A stretch of DNA of 64,000 bases from Paenibacillus chondroitinus NBRC 15376 (GTDB taxonomy: Bacteria > Bacillota > Bacilli > Paenibacillales > NBRC-103111). The DNA lies in assembly GCF_004000765.1 (NCBI RefSeq), contig NZ_BILW01000025.1, forward strand, positions 1-64,000, given 5' to 3'. Below the pieces are notes generated by a model. The model had not been told where the DNA came from. It searched no databases and saw nothing but the letters and a program-made list of their open reading frames with translations. Shown piece after piece: positions 8,862-16,829 of this stretch. Position numbers and translations under genes: made by a program. Within the stretch, counting starts at the first letter, position 1. Each line of letters opens with the position of its first letter.

Positions 8862-10583
8862 ATGGCTACTAAAATGCCAAAAGTTCCGGTAGTTATTGTT
8901 GGAATGGGATGGGTCGGGGGCATCATTGCTGCCGAGTTGTCCAAGCAAGGAGTCAAGGTGGTTGGTTTGGAGCGCGGAAAGCCAAGAGACACCAAGGATT
9001 ACTACATGGTACATGACGAGCTGCGATACGCCTCCAGATACGATCTGATGCAGGATCTATCCAAAGAAACGGTGACGTTCCGTAATACGGATAAGGTTGC
9101 GGCAGTTCCTATGCGAGAATATGGTTCCTTTTTGCTGGGGGAAGGGCTTGGCGGGTCGAGCATTCACTGGAATGGACAAACGTATCGGTTCCTTCCGTAC
9201 GATTTTGAAATCTACAGCAAAACGGTCGAGAGATACGGCAAGCAGAAAATCCCGGACGGAATGACCATTCAGGACTGGGGCATTACATATGACCAATTAG
9301 AGCCTTATTTCGATAAATTTGAAAAGCTGGCTGGCATCTCGGGGGACCCGGAACAGAATCCGATGGTGGGCAAGCGTTCAAATCCGTTTCCAACCAAGGC
9401 TATGGTGAAAACGCCGGTTCTGAAACTGTTCGAGGATGCGACGAAAAAACTGGGTTATCACCCATACATGATGCCGTCAGCGAATCTATCCGAACAATAC
9501 ACGAATCCGGACGGTATCACCCGAGCAGCATGCCAGTATTGTGGATATTGTGAGCGTTTCGGCTGTGAGTATGGAGCCAAAGCAGATGCTGTGGTCACTG
9601 TGCTGCCAGTTGCTCAGAAGTCGGGTAACTTCGAACTGCGTTCTTACTCGAATGTGATTCAAGTGTTAAATGACGGCAAAAAAGCTAGTGGCGTTGTGTA
9701 CGTCAACACAGTGACAGGAGAACAGTTCGAGCAGCCTGCCGATGTGGTCATTATGGCCAGCTATGTGTTCAACAACATTAAGCTCCTGCTGACTTCCAAA
9801 TTGGGGAAACCTTATGACCCAGCTTCGGGTAAAGGAGTAATCGGTAAAAATTACTGCTACCAAACGAACGGCGGTTCGGCGACCGGATTTTTTGATGACA
9901 AAGAGTTTAATCTGTTTGCCGGTGCAGGATCGCTGGGTATGGAGATTCCGGACTTTAATGGAGATAATTTTGATCACAGTAATCTTAATTTCCTTCATGG
10001 AGCCGGTATTCGGATTTCACAAACCGGACAACGGCCGATTGCGACCAACTCCGTTCCGAAAGGCACGCCTGCGTGGGGGAAAGATTTCAAACAGAAATCG
10101 CTCAAATATGCGAACAGTGTCTTAGCTGTATCCCCGCAAGGATCAAGCTTGCCTTGGAAGCATCACTATGTCGATCTGGATCCTACCTATAAAGATGCCT
10201 ATGGGCTCCCATTACCGCGAATTACCTTTGATTTCGAAGAGCAGGATCGGCAGATGATCAAATTCGTGAGCGGTAAAGCCGCTGAAATCATGAAGGAAAT
10301 GAATCCAACAAGCATTGGTTCATCGGATCAGCTCGGGCCTTACAATATCGTGCCGTATCAGTCCACGCATAACACAGGCGGTGTCATCATGGGCGCGGAT
10401 CCTTCTACTTCTGCTGTCAATTCCTACTTGCAAATGTGGGATGCTGAAAATGTTTTCGTAGTGGGAGCATCGGCATTCGCTCATAACAGCGGGTACAATC
10501 CGACAGGGACGGTTGGTGCTCTTGCCTACAGAGCTGCCGAAGGGGTCGCCAAATATTTGAAACAAGGCGGAATGGTCGTTTAA
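8862..10583 (+). CDS. GMC-family FAD oxidoreductase, large dehydrogenase subunit
   Basis: A 573-residue flavoprotein. The FAD-binding GMGWVGGIIAAEL is near residues 14-26, with the GEGLGGSSIHWNGQ segment further in, and a C-terminal NPTGTVGALAYRAAEG segment. A cysteine cluster C-x2-C-x2-C-x4-C (Cys224, 227, 230, 235) recalls the iron-sulfur region of three-subunit GMC dehydrogenases, although the spacing differs from the best-known ones. There is no signal peptide. It lies between the Tat-signal subunit and tatC/tatA, so I infer folded export as a hitchhiker complex. Electrons would pass to the lipoprotein cytochrome c. Gluconate, glucose or another polyol are all possible substrates. Confidence 0.88.
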   Translation: MATKMPKVPVVIVGMGWVGGIIAAELSKQGVKVVGLERGKPRDTKDYYMVHDELRYASRYDLMQDLSKETVTFRNTDKVAAVPMREYGSFLLGEGLGGSSIHWNGQTYRFLPYDFEIYSKTVERYGKQKIPDGMTIQDWGITYDQLEPYFDKFEKLAGISGDPEQNPMVGKRSNPFPTKAMVKTPVLKLFEDATKKLGYHPYMMPSANLSEQYTNPDGITRAACQYCGYCERFGCEYGAKADAVVTVLPVAQKSGNFELRSYSNVIQVLNDGKKASGVVYVNTVTGEQFEQPADVVIMASYVFNNIKLLLTSKLGKPYDPASGKGVIGKNYCYQTNGGSATGFFDDKEFNLFAGAGSLGMEIPDFNGDNFDHSNLNFLHGAGIRISQTGQRPIATNSVPKGTPAWGKDFKQKSLKYANSVLAVSPQGSSLPWKHHYVDLDPTYKDAYGLPLPRITFDFEEQDRQMIKFVSGKAAEIMKEMNPTSIGSSDQLGPYNIVPYQSTHNTGGVIMGADPSTSAVNSYLQMWDAENVFVVGASAFAHNSGYNPTGTVGALAYRAAEGVAKYLKQGGMVV

Positions 10584-10622
10584 ACAAGCTGCCGACATGA
10601 CCCTATAGATCGGAGGGATCAG

Positions 10623-11354
10623 ATGGGGCAAGAAGATTTGATTTTGCATCTCACTGAGGTTCGCAAACGGTTGATTATTGTATTTGCTTGGTTTTTGGTT
10701 ATGCTTTGCGCGGGGCTGTATCTTTCCAGTGACATTTTGCTGTATTTGAAAACGCAGCCTATGATCGGTGAGATTAAGTGGAATGTGTTCTCGTTTACAG
10801 ACGGGCTGATGATCTACATGAAGTGCGCTTTTCTCTTCGCTTTATTGTTTACCGTGCCGGTGATGCTCTACCAACTGTGGGCATTCGTCAGGCCAGGGCT
10901 GACAGAAGCGGAGTCCAAAAGCGCTCTTCCCTACATCCCGGTGGCTTTTGCGCTTTTCATCATCGGGGTAGCGTTCAGCTACTGGGTCGTCTTCCCCATG
11001 ATGGTTCGCTTTATGATGCGCATGAATCAGACCATTGGCGCGGTGGAAACGTACGGCATTGACCGGTACTTTGGGTTTCTGTTCCAAATTGTTTTTCCGA
11101 TGGCGATCGCGTTCGAACTGCCTGTGATTCTTCTATTTCTGACCAAAATAGGACTACTGACGCCGGAGCGCTTGAAAATGTCCAGGAAATACGCGTACAT
11201 CGCTTTAACGATTACAGGCTCCTGCATTTCGCCTCCGGATATGGTTTCCCATCTGTCGGTTACCGTGCCCTTGCTGCTGTTGTTTGAGATTAGCGCGTTG
11301 GCTTCCAACTGGCAGTGGAGAGCGATGAGGCAAGGCAGGCTGGAGAATAGTTGA
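10623..11354 (+). CDS. tatC: Sec-independent translocase TatC
   Basis: A 243-residue, six-helix TatC, the receptor for twin-arginine signals. The N-terminal LHLTEVRKRL is the conserved TatC entry motif, and FVRPGLTEAE and FELPVILLFL segments follow in the usual order. It lies 39 nt after the GMC gene and upstream of tatA, making a compact TatA-TatC pair of the minimal Gram-positive kind next to its likely cargo. The end of the gene is duplicated just downstream (11340-11356 and 11373-11389). Confidence 0.93.
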   Translation: MGQEDLILHLTEVRKRLIIVFAWFLVMLCAGLYLSSDILLYLKTQPMIGEIKWNVFSFTDGLMIYMKCAFLFALLFTVPVMLYQLWAFVRPGLTEAESKSALPYIPVAFALFIIGVAFSYWVVFPMMVRFMMRMNQTIGAVETYGIDRYFGFLFQIVFPMAIAFELPVILLFLTKIGLLTPERLKMSRKYAYIALTITGSCISPPDMVSHLSVTVPLLLLFEISALASNWQWRAMRQGRLENS

Positions 11355-11389
11355 GGGATGGGGCAGAGCAGTCTGGGGAATAGTTGAGG
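11340..11389 (+). repeat. Short direct duplication at the tatC 3' end
   Basis: CTGGAGAATAGTTGAGG at 11340-11356 recurs as CTGGGGAATAGTTGAGG at 11373-11389 with a 33-nt period, copying the stop-codon region of tatC. It looks like a small slippage duplication. Confidence 0.7.
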
Positions 11390-11441
11390 AAGACAAACCA
11401 GTCTGAAAAATTAGCAAAGTTTTTATAAAAGGAGGATACGT

Positions 11442-11639
11442 ATGTTTAACAATATTGGTGTATCAGGTTTAATCTTGATTTTGGCCATTGCTTTAATCGT
11501 CTTCGGCCCGTCCAAATTGCCGCAGCTTGGAAGAGCATTTGGTGATACGCTGCGAGAGTTCCGCAATTCAACGCGTAATATTATGGATGAGGGCGAACGC
11601 GAGCATCTGATTGAAAATGAGGGGAAGAAGCCTTTTTGA
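11442..11639 (+). CDS. tatA: Twin-arginine translocase protein TatA
   Basis: A 65-residue pore-forming subunit. One N-terminal helix (residues 5-20) ends in the FGPSKLPQLGRAFGDTLREF hinge and amphipathic helix typical of TatA, followed by a short charged tail. AAAGGAGG precedes the ATG. With TatC it forms a minimal translocase whose evident substrate is the Tat-signal subunit 3 upstream. It ends the operon. Confidence 0.93.
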   Translation: MFNNIGVSGLILILAIALIVFGPSKLPQLGRAFGDTLREFRNSTRNIMDEGEREHLIENEGKKPF

Positions 11640-11689
11640 GCTGGTGAGTCGGCCGAATGGAAGATGAGGAACACATCAAATGGGAGGAA

Positions 11690-11866
11690 GGGAACTATGG
11701 TCCCCTATTTTGATGAAATGGAACATTTTCATGAAGTAGGGGAACTACGATCCTCTATTTTATCAATTTGAGCTGAAAAATGCGTCACAGGAGACAAATA
11801 AGAGCCTGTAGTTCCGCTTAGAAAGGAAACAGCTCTTTTTGCTCTGAATAAGGGACTCTAGTTTCC
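11690..11866. repeat. Four-arm palindromic intergenic element, GGGAACTA type, copy 1
   Basis: Two forward arms (11690-11711, GGGAACTA then CCCCTATTTT; 11739-11761, GGGGAACTAC then CTCTATTTT) face two inverted arms (11796-11815 and 11847-11866) in nested order. The element fills most of the 381-bp gap between tatA and the histidine kinase, and no gene is visible in that gap. Related copies are at 26236-26363 and 36418-36596. Confidence 0.7.
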
Positions 11867-11892
11867 TTGATATGGGGATGTTCGCTTAAAGG

Positions 11893-11925
11893 ACCGTCAG
11901 GATGTGGAATTCCTGACGGTTTTTC
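11893..11925 (+). terminator. Stem-loop terminator
   Basis: ACCGTCAGGA pairs with TCCTGACGGT around an 8-nt loop, followed by TTTT. It probably ends the Tat operon or transcripts from the repeat element. Confidence 0.75.
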
Positions 11926-12020
11926 TTATTTTTTGATGGTTGTTTATCTACCTAAGAAAATTCATTTTATATTAATATTAAATTAATCAAAATATGGATA
12001 ATTAAGGATATAAATTTGTT

Positions 12021-13496
12021 GTGGATGTGGTAAAACAAATGACGATTCGTTTAAGACTAACCCTACTTTATTCAGCCATTCTGGGATTCGTATTATTAGT
12101 TTTTGGTATAGCACTCTACTTTTTTTTGCAATTTTATATATTTAATGATTTAAAAAAATCGCTAAGGGAGCAGACAGACCTTATACAAAAGAACGTAGCA
12201 TATCAAATAGAACGTTCCCCTAATGGCTGGAATTTATTTTTTCGGCTTGATGATTTTGATGCGGTTGGCTCCGGTATTTTTATGCAAATAACTAATTTCA
12301 CTAGTGGCTACACAACAAAATCATCTAATTTATGGAATGTGGATCTTCCATTTTCAACGGAGGATTTACAAAAGAAAAGAGAAGGTTTTTATTCCTCAGT
12401 AAGTATTCATAACTCACCTTTTCTAATATACAGTGATCCACTAATATTAAATGGAAAGTTAGTTGGAGTTCTACAGGCGGCATATAACGTTGGTGTTGTA
12501 AATAATTTCCTTTCTAGTCTGCGATGGATACTTGTTATGTTATCAGTTTTTGTGGTGCTGCTCGCGATGTTTATGGGATGGTTCTTTTCTAGAAGAGCCT
12601 TAAAACCAATATATGCTTTAATCAACGCAACAAAAAATATTAAAAATAGTGAAGACTTTTCAACAAAAATAAATTATAAAGGTCCTCCGGATGAAATTGG
12701 ACTTCTTAGCGAGACGATGAATAGCATGCTCCAACGTATAGACTCAATCTATGGTGAGTTAGAACAAACATCAGTCACTCAAAGAAAATTTGTTGCGGAT
12801 GCTTCCCATGAGCTTAGAACGCCCCTTACAACTATTAGTGGAAATGCTGAATTTCTTGTTAAACTGATGAAATCTTTGCATCAAAAACTGTATGATCTAC
12901 CTGAAAAACAAGAAATCGAAATTTCTTTAGAGGCTCTGAATGACATTACAGACGAGTCATTGAGGATGGGGAAACTTGTGAATGATCTATTGTCACTGGC
13001 GAGAGCGGATGGAGGTTTTCAGATAAATAAAGAAGTTTATGAACTACAACCTATTGTTGAAACAGTAATAAGAAAGTCTGAGTTTATGCCGAAATCAGTT
13101 GAATGGGCGGTAGGAAACATGGAGTCTTTGTTCGGGGTTTATATTTTGGCCGACAGGGATTACTTGCAGCAATTGCTTTTCATTTTTATTGAAAATGCTT
13201 TTAAGTTTACATATCGAGGGTTTGTAAACATGGAATTCGAAAGGATTGGAAATAGGATAGGATTGTTTATTAAGGATACCGGTATCGGAATGGATAATGA
13301 TGAATTAAATCATATTTTTGATAGATTTTACCGAGCGGACTCTTCTAGAGGAAAGACCCCAGGAACCGGATTAGGGTTATCAATCGCAAAATGGATATTA
13401 GATGAGCATGAGGGAGTTGTTGAAGTTACTAGTTCTAAAGGTAAGGGTTCAATTTTTAAGATTTGGTTGCCTATTTATATTGAAACTAGGATTTAA
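12021..13496 (+). CDS. Orphan sensor histidine kinase
   Basis: A 491-residue membrane kinase. Helices lie near residues 13-40 and 168-190 and enclose an extracytoplasmic sensor region. HAMP follows, then the H-box ADASHELRTPL with phospho-acceptor His263, the N-box FIENAFKFT, the DTGIGM G1 box and the GTGLGLSIAKW G2 box. The start is GTG 12021 after a distant AAGGA, or ATG 12039; the choice is uncertain. No response regulator gene is adjacent on either side, which is unusual for this class. The gene is visibly more AT-rich than its neighbours, hinting at transfer or loss of a partner. The signal is unknown. Confidence 0.85.
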   Translation: MDVVKQMTIRLRLTLLYSAILGFVLLVFGIALYFFLQFYIFNDLKKSLREQTDLIQKNVAYQIERSPNGWNLFFRLDDFDAVGSGIFMQITNFTSGYTTKSSNLWNVDLPFSTEDLQKKREGFYSSVSIHNSPFLIYSDPLILNGKLVGVLQAAYNVGVVNNFLSSLRWILVMLSVFVVLLAMFMGWFFSRRALKPIYALINATKNIKNSEDFSTKINYKGPPDEIGLLSETMNSMLQRIDSIYGELEQTSVTQRKFVADASHELRTPLTTISGNAEFLVKLMKSLHQKLYDLPEKQEIEISLEALNDITDESLRMGKLVNDLLSLARADGGFQINKEVYELQPIVETVIRKSEFMPKSVEWAVGNMESLFGVYILADRDYLQQLLFIFIENAFKFTYRGFVNMEFERIGNRIGLFIKDTGIGMDNDELNHIFDRFYRADSSRGKTPGTGLGLSIAKWILDEHEGVVEVTSSKGKGSIFKIWLPIYIETRI

Positions 13497-13552
13497 GAAT
13501 ACATGATTACACCGTTAGGATTGGTTACTCTGATAATCAATTTCAAAGCAAA

Positions 13553-13590
13553 ACAACCTCGACACTCCGCGAAGGATGGTCGAGGTTTTG
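13553..13590. terminator. Bidirectional terminator between convergent genes
   Basis: AACCTCGAC and GTCGAGGTT form the stem, with T/A-rich flanks on both sides. It lies between the kinase and the small membrane protein on the other strand. Confidence 0.75.
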
Positions 13591-13603
13591 CTTATTTATA
13601 GGA

Positions 13604-14011
13604 TTAACCGGGGAGATCCTTCTTGTTAGTTTGTTTCACAGCTGTATTTCCGAGCTGCAGGAACAAGTTTATCGTAAAGAGGATGATGCCAATAACGACA
13701 AGCAAGGAGCTGACAATGACAAGCGGGAGCAAGGCGGAATTGCCGGAAATAATCTCAATCGCGAGTCCACCCTGCATGAGAGGCAAGCCAATGTTATGTA
13801 ACCAGAAGTGAAGCTTGGCAAGGCGCGTTTCTGCTGCATGCGGATAGAAGTGATAGATGAGACCGAAGATCGCCATCGAAACCCAACCTAGCAAATTCAA
13901 GTGTGCATGGACCGAGGCCAGTCTAAAATCTTGAATAATGCCCATCAACATTCCCAGTAGAACAGCGAGCGTGATGTAAATCGCAGCAATTTTCAAAAAT
14001 GTCTTAGCCAT
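13604..14011 (-). CDS. Small membrane protein resembling heme-copper oxidase subunit I
   Basis: A 135-residue protein with four predicted helices. The ASVHAHLNLLGW motif in helix 2 and a later His-rich LIYHFYPHAAETRL segment resemble single-domain proteins often annotated as cytochrome-c oxidase (cbb3 subunit I-like), where the histidines may bind heme or metal. It is far too short to be a working oxidase by itself. GGAGGGGA precedes the ATG. It stands alone and converges on the kinase. The role is unknown. Confidence 0.6.
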   Translation of the reverse strand: MAKTFLKIAAIYITLAVLLGMLMGIIQDFRLASVHAHLNLLGWVSMAIFGLIYHFYPHAAETRLAKLHFWLHNIGLPLMQGGLAIEIISGNSALLPLVIVSSLLVVIGIILFTINLFLQLGNTAVKQTNKKDLPG

Positions 14012-14251
14012 TCAGCGAATCCCCTCCAATTTTTTACTTCACACTTATTGTATGTTATATACAACGAAATACAAGTCACGAGGAATCAAATTGGATGAAA
14101 TATTTTATTAAAAGGATTAGACAATACATTGTTATAAAATAAATTAAATTTTTGGCATTGTTTCACATATAATTTCATTATTTATATAATATATTGTAAA
14201 TATATTTAATGTAGTAATACATTGATGAGTGTGATGAAGGGGGAGCATGTT

Positions 14252-14452
14252 ATGAGCAGCTTGGCATCTTCGATGGAGTTCGAGAGTAAAAAGGTTCCAC
14301 GACACCGCACCTACGACTTTCAGAGAGTTATGGCGAATCGGCAGGAACGAAGAGAACACGAGGAGTGTGGAGAAACAGCTTTTTATCCCATATCACCAGT
14401 AGCTTTGGCACTTTATTACGGATTTGATTATGACACAGAGCCTGTCGGGTAA
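14252..14452 (+). CDS. Small hypothetical protein
   Basis: A 66-residue soluble, charged protein that I do not recognise. ATG 14252 follows AAGGGGGAG at suitable spacing, and the frame ends in a terminator stem, which together support a real gene. The N-terminal half is basic (KKVPRHRTYDF, NRQERREHEE) and the C-terminal half is hydrophobic and aromatic (ALALYYGFDYD). It is preceded by an AT-rich 240-bp region with no other gene. Confidence 0.5.
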   Translation: MSSLASSMEFESKKVPRHRTYDFQRVMANRQERREHEECGETAFYPISPVALALYYGFDYDTEPVG

Positions 14453-14466
14453 TCCGGCAGGTTTTT
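14441..14466 (+). terminator. Terminator overlapping a stop codon
   Basis: CCTGTCGG pairs with CCGGCAGG (one G-U pair) around GTAAT, followed by TTTTT. The stem includes the last codons and stop of the 66-residue gene. Confidence 0.7.
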
Positions 14467-14565
14467 ATATAGTGCAGCGGCTGATGGGGCGCTCATCTTA
14501 CTTTTTCCAGTTGAATAGACTATACTTATTTCAATGTTATAGCACAGTTCAGCGAGGTGTGAACG

Positions 14566-15894
14566 ATGAGCACAGGCCATTCGGAGCTGCATACGAAGCA
14601 TGAACAAATTACGAAGTATATTGAATCTTTGCCTGTCGGCACCAAGCTGTCTGTTCGGCAAATTGCTCAAGATTTGGATGTGAGCGAAGGAACGGCTTAT
14701 CGGGCCATCAAAGAGGCGGAAAACATCGGTCTGGTCAGCACCAAACGACGGATTGGTACGATACGCATGGAGAAAAAAGAAGAGCCCGTCATCGACAAGT
14801 TAACGTTCGAAGAAATCGTGAATGTGGTGGAAGGCGTTGTTCTTGGAGGATCAACAGGCATACATAAGTCACTGAACAAGTTCGTAATTGGCGCTATGCA
14901 GTTGGAAGCGATGCTGAAATATATTGAAGCGGGCAACTTGCTAATTGTCGGTAATCGCGTGCAAGCCCATATGTGCGCACTTGGCCAAGGGGCAGGGGTG
15001 CTAATTACGGGCGGGTTCGATACGACGCCTGAAGTCAAAGAGCTGGCAGATGAACTTCACCTGCCGATTATCGGAAGTTCTTTTGATACGTTCACGGTGG
15101 CTACGATGATCAATCGCGCGATGGAAGACAGGCTGATTAAGAAGAAGATACTGATGGTCGGTGACATCATGCGGAAGGACAGTCCGATTTACTCGCTGGA
15201 AGGAACGGACACCGTCAAAGATATGCAAAAGCTGGCGGAGAAAACCATGCACACGCGCTATCCTGTCATCGACGGCAAAAGGGTGCCCATTGGGATGATT
15301 ACCACCAAGGATATTGTTGGTGCGAAGCCGAGCCAACTCATCAGCAGCTTAATGACGCCGAATCCGCTCATGATTAATTTAAAAACATCGGTCGCTTCAG
15401 CAGGGCACATGATGGTGTGGGAAGGGATTGAACTGCTGCCTGTTATTGATAACGAGCGGAAAATGATCGGCGTCATTAGCCGCAAAGATGTCATGAAGGC
15501 AATGCAGCATATGCAGCAGCAGCCGCAGAACGCAGAGACGTTCGAGGTGCAGATCTATGCAGGGATCGACGAAGTGCGCGATGCCGAGGGCAGGTTGTTT
15601 TTCAGAGGGGCGATTACGCCTCAAATGACGAACTTCGAGGGTTTGGTATCGGAGGGGGTACTCACCACGATTATGATTCGTGCGGCTTATCGCACGGTGA
15701 AGGAGCATAAGAAAGGCGATCTCATTCTGGATAGCTCATCCAGTTATTTTCTGATTCCGCTGCAAATGGACGAGGTCTTTGAAATTGTCCCGACGATTGT
15801 GGAAATGACGCGCCGATTCTGTAAAATTGATATGGAAATCACGGCGAATGGAGCCAGGGTGGCCAGATCGATGTTTACGGCACGCATCCTTTAA
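14566..15894 (+). CDS. ytoI: YtoI-like HTH / DRTGG / CBS / hotdog protein
   Basis: A 442-residue four-part protein. A GntR-like winged helix lies at residues 8-65 (VRQIAQDLDVSEGTAYRAI). A DRTGG domain follows at about 90-190, then two CBS domains at about 195-315 (MRKDSPIYS and MTPNPLMINL entries) that usually bind adenine nucleotides. A hotdog fold of the thioesterase class takes the last 120 residues. This is the architecture of Bacillus YtoI. It may sense a nucleotide and regulate genes or bind acyl-CoA, but the biological role is not established. It stands in its own unit, followed after 31 nt by an SRPBCC protein. Confidence 0.85.
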   Translation: MSTGHSELHTKHEQITKYIESLPVGTKLSVRQIAQDLDVSEGTAYRAIKEAENIGLVSTKRRIGTIRMEKKEEPVIDKLTFEEIVNVVEGVVLGGSTGIHKSLNKFVIGAMQLEAMLKYIEAGNLLIVGNRVQAHMCALGQGAGVLITGGFDTTPEVKELADELHLPIIGSSFDTFTVATMINRAMEDRLIKKKILMVGDIMRKDSPIYSLEGTDTVKDMQKLAEKTMHTRYPVIDGKRVPIGMITTKDIVGAKPSQLISSLMTPNPLMINLKTSVASAGHMMVWEGIELLPVIDNERKMIGVISRKDVMKAMQHMQQQPQNAETFEVQIYAGIDEVRDAEGRLFFRGAITPQMTNFEGLVSEGVLTTIMIRAAYRTVKEHKKGDLILDSSSSYFLIPLQMDEVFEIVPTIVEMTRRFCKIDMEITANGARVARSMFTARIL

Positions 15895-15925
15895 AATTGA
15901 ATTAAAATCTAAGGAGGACATGCAC

Positions 15926-16408
15926 ATGCTTGCTTCGATTCATAAAAAGGAAAACGGGTATATCGCACAGTTCGATCGTCCGCTTGGGCATGCTATCAGC
16001 GAGGTTTGGGCAGTCCTTACCGATAATGAACGCCTAGAGAAATGGATGGCCAATCTTCAAGCCGATGATCTGCGCAAGGGTGGCCATATGAAATTTGATA
16101 TGAAGGATGGCTCGGGGACTTTAATTGATATGGAGATTACCGATTATGAGCCGCTTTCCGTCTTGGAATTCATGTGGGGGAAGGATCGTGTCCGGTTTGA
16201 AGTTTCGGCAAGATCAGAAGGTTCTTTACTTGTTTTAAAAGAATTCATTGGCACGATGACGGATCACACGCCAAAGGACTTAGCCGGCTGGCATGTTTGT
16301 CTGGACATGTTGTCTGCGCTGCTGGATGGGCAAGTGATGGAATTCCCGATGGATGAGTGGAAGAAATGGTACGAGCAGTATGGGGAGCTGGTGAAACAGG
16401 TTGGTTGA
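15926..16408 (+). CDS. SRPBCC / AHSA1-like ligand-binding protein
   Basis: A 160-residue soluble protein of the START/Bet v1-like fold, with FDRPLGHAISEVWAVLTDNERLEKWM at the front and a C-terminal GWHVCLDMLSALLDG helix typical of AHSA1 proteins. The start ATG 15926 is 8 nt after GGAGG (15913-15917); ATG 15920 is too close to it. It lies just downstream of ytoI and may be co-transcribed. The bound ligand cannot be told. Confidence 0.8.
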   Translation: MLASIHKKENGYIAQFDRPLGHAISEVWAVLTDNERLEKWMANLQADDLRKGGHMKFDMKDGSGTLIDMEITDYEPLSVLEFMWGKDRVRFEVSARSEGSLLVLKEFIGTMTDHTPKDLAGWHVCLDMLSALLDGQVMEFPMDEWKKWYEQYGELVKQVG

Positions 16409-16460
16409 TAGGTAGGCTGATCGGAACAGTTGTCCTGGTACGCTTCCGCTTCCCTGACTC

Positions 16461-16647
16461 TCTAACGGACACAGCCGCTCTTATTCGGCGAATTATTGGC
16501 GTTTTGAAAATCTAACGGACACCAGCGCAGCTATTTGCGTGTTTCTACCTTGATTTCGCCTCGAAATCGGCAAATAAGGTTTCTCGTGTCCGTTAGAAGT
16601 GGGACGAGGCTATTTTGACGATTTTAACGGCAGTGGAGTCCGTTAGA
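16461..16647. repeat. Four-arm palindromic intergenic element, TCTAACGGACAC type
   Basis: Forward arms at 16461-16488 and 16511-16539 both start TCTAACGGACAC and carry a TATT(T) block. Inverted arms at 16571-16597 and ending at 16647 finish in GTCCGTTAGA. The order is nested, as in the GGGAACTA elements, but the end sequence is different. It sits in the 421-bp gap between the SRPBCC gene and the aminotransferase, and I see no gene in that gap. Confidence 0.7.
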
Positions 16648-16767
16648 CTTGGTTGGCAGGTTCCCGGCAGAGGGGTATACCATGGATCAGGACAGGACAG
16701 CTGGTTACCCGGTAATCATGCTCGGGTGGCAAGTGCCTGAATGGGAAAATTTGCATAATAATCGCAT

Positions 16768-16819
16768 AAAAAGAGGCTGCTCATAGGTCGGTATAGACCC
16801 TATAAGACAGCCTCTTTAT
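16768..16819 (-). terminator. Terminator of the aminotransferase gene
   Basis: Read on the minus strand, AAAGAGGCTG and CAGCCTCTTTTT form a long stem enclosing an inner GGTC/GACC pair, followed by a T run. It lies just past the minus-strand stop. Confidence 0.8.
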
Positions 16820-16829
16820 TTCGTTTCGG

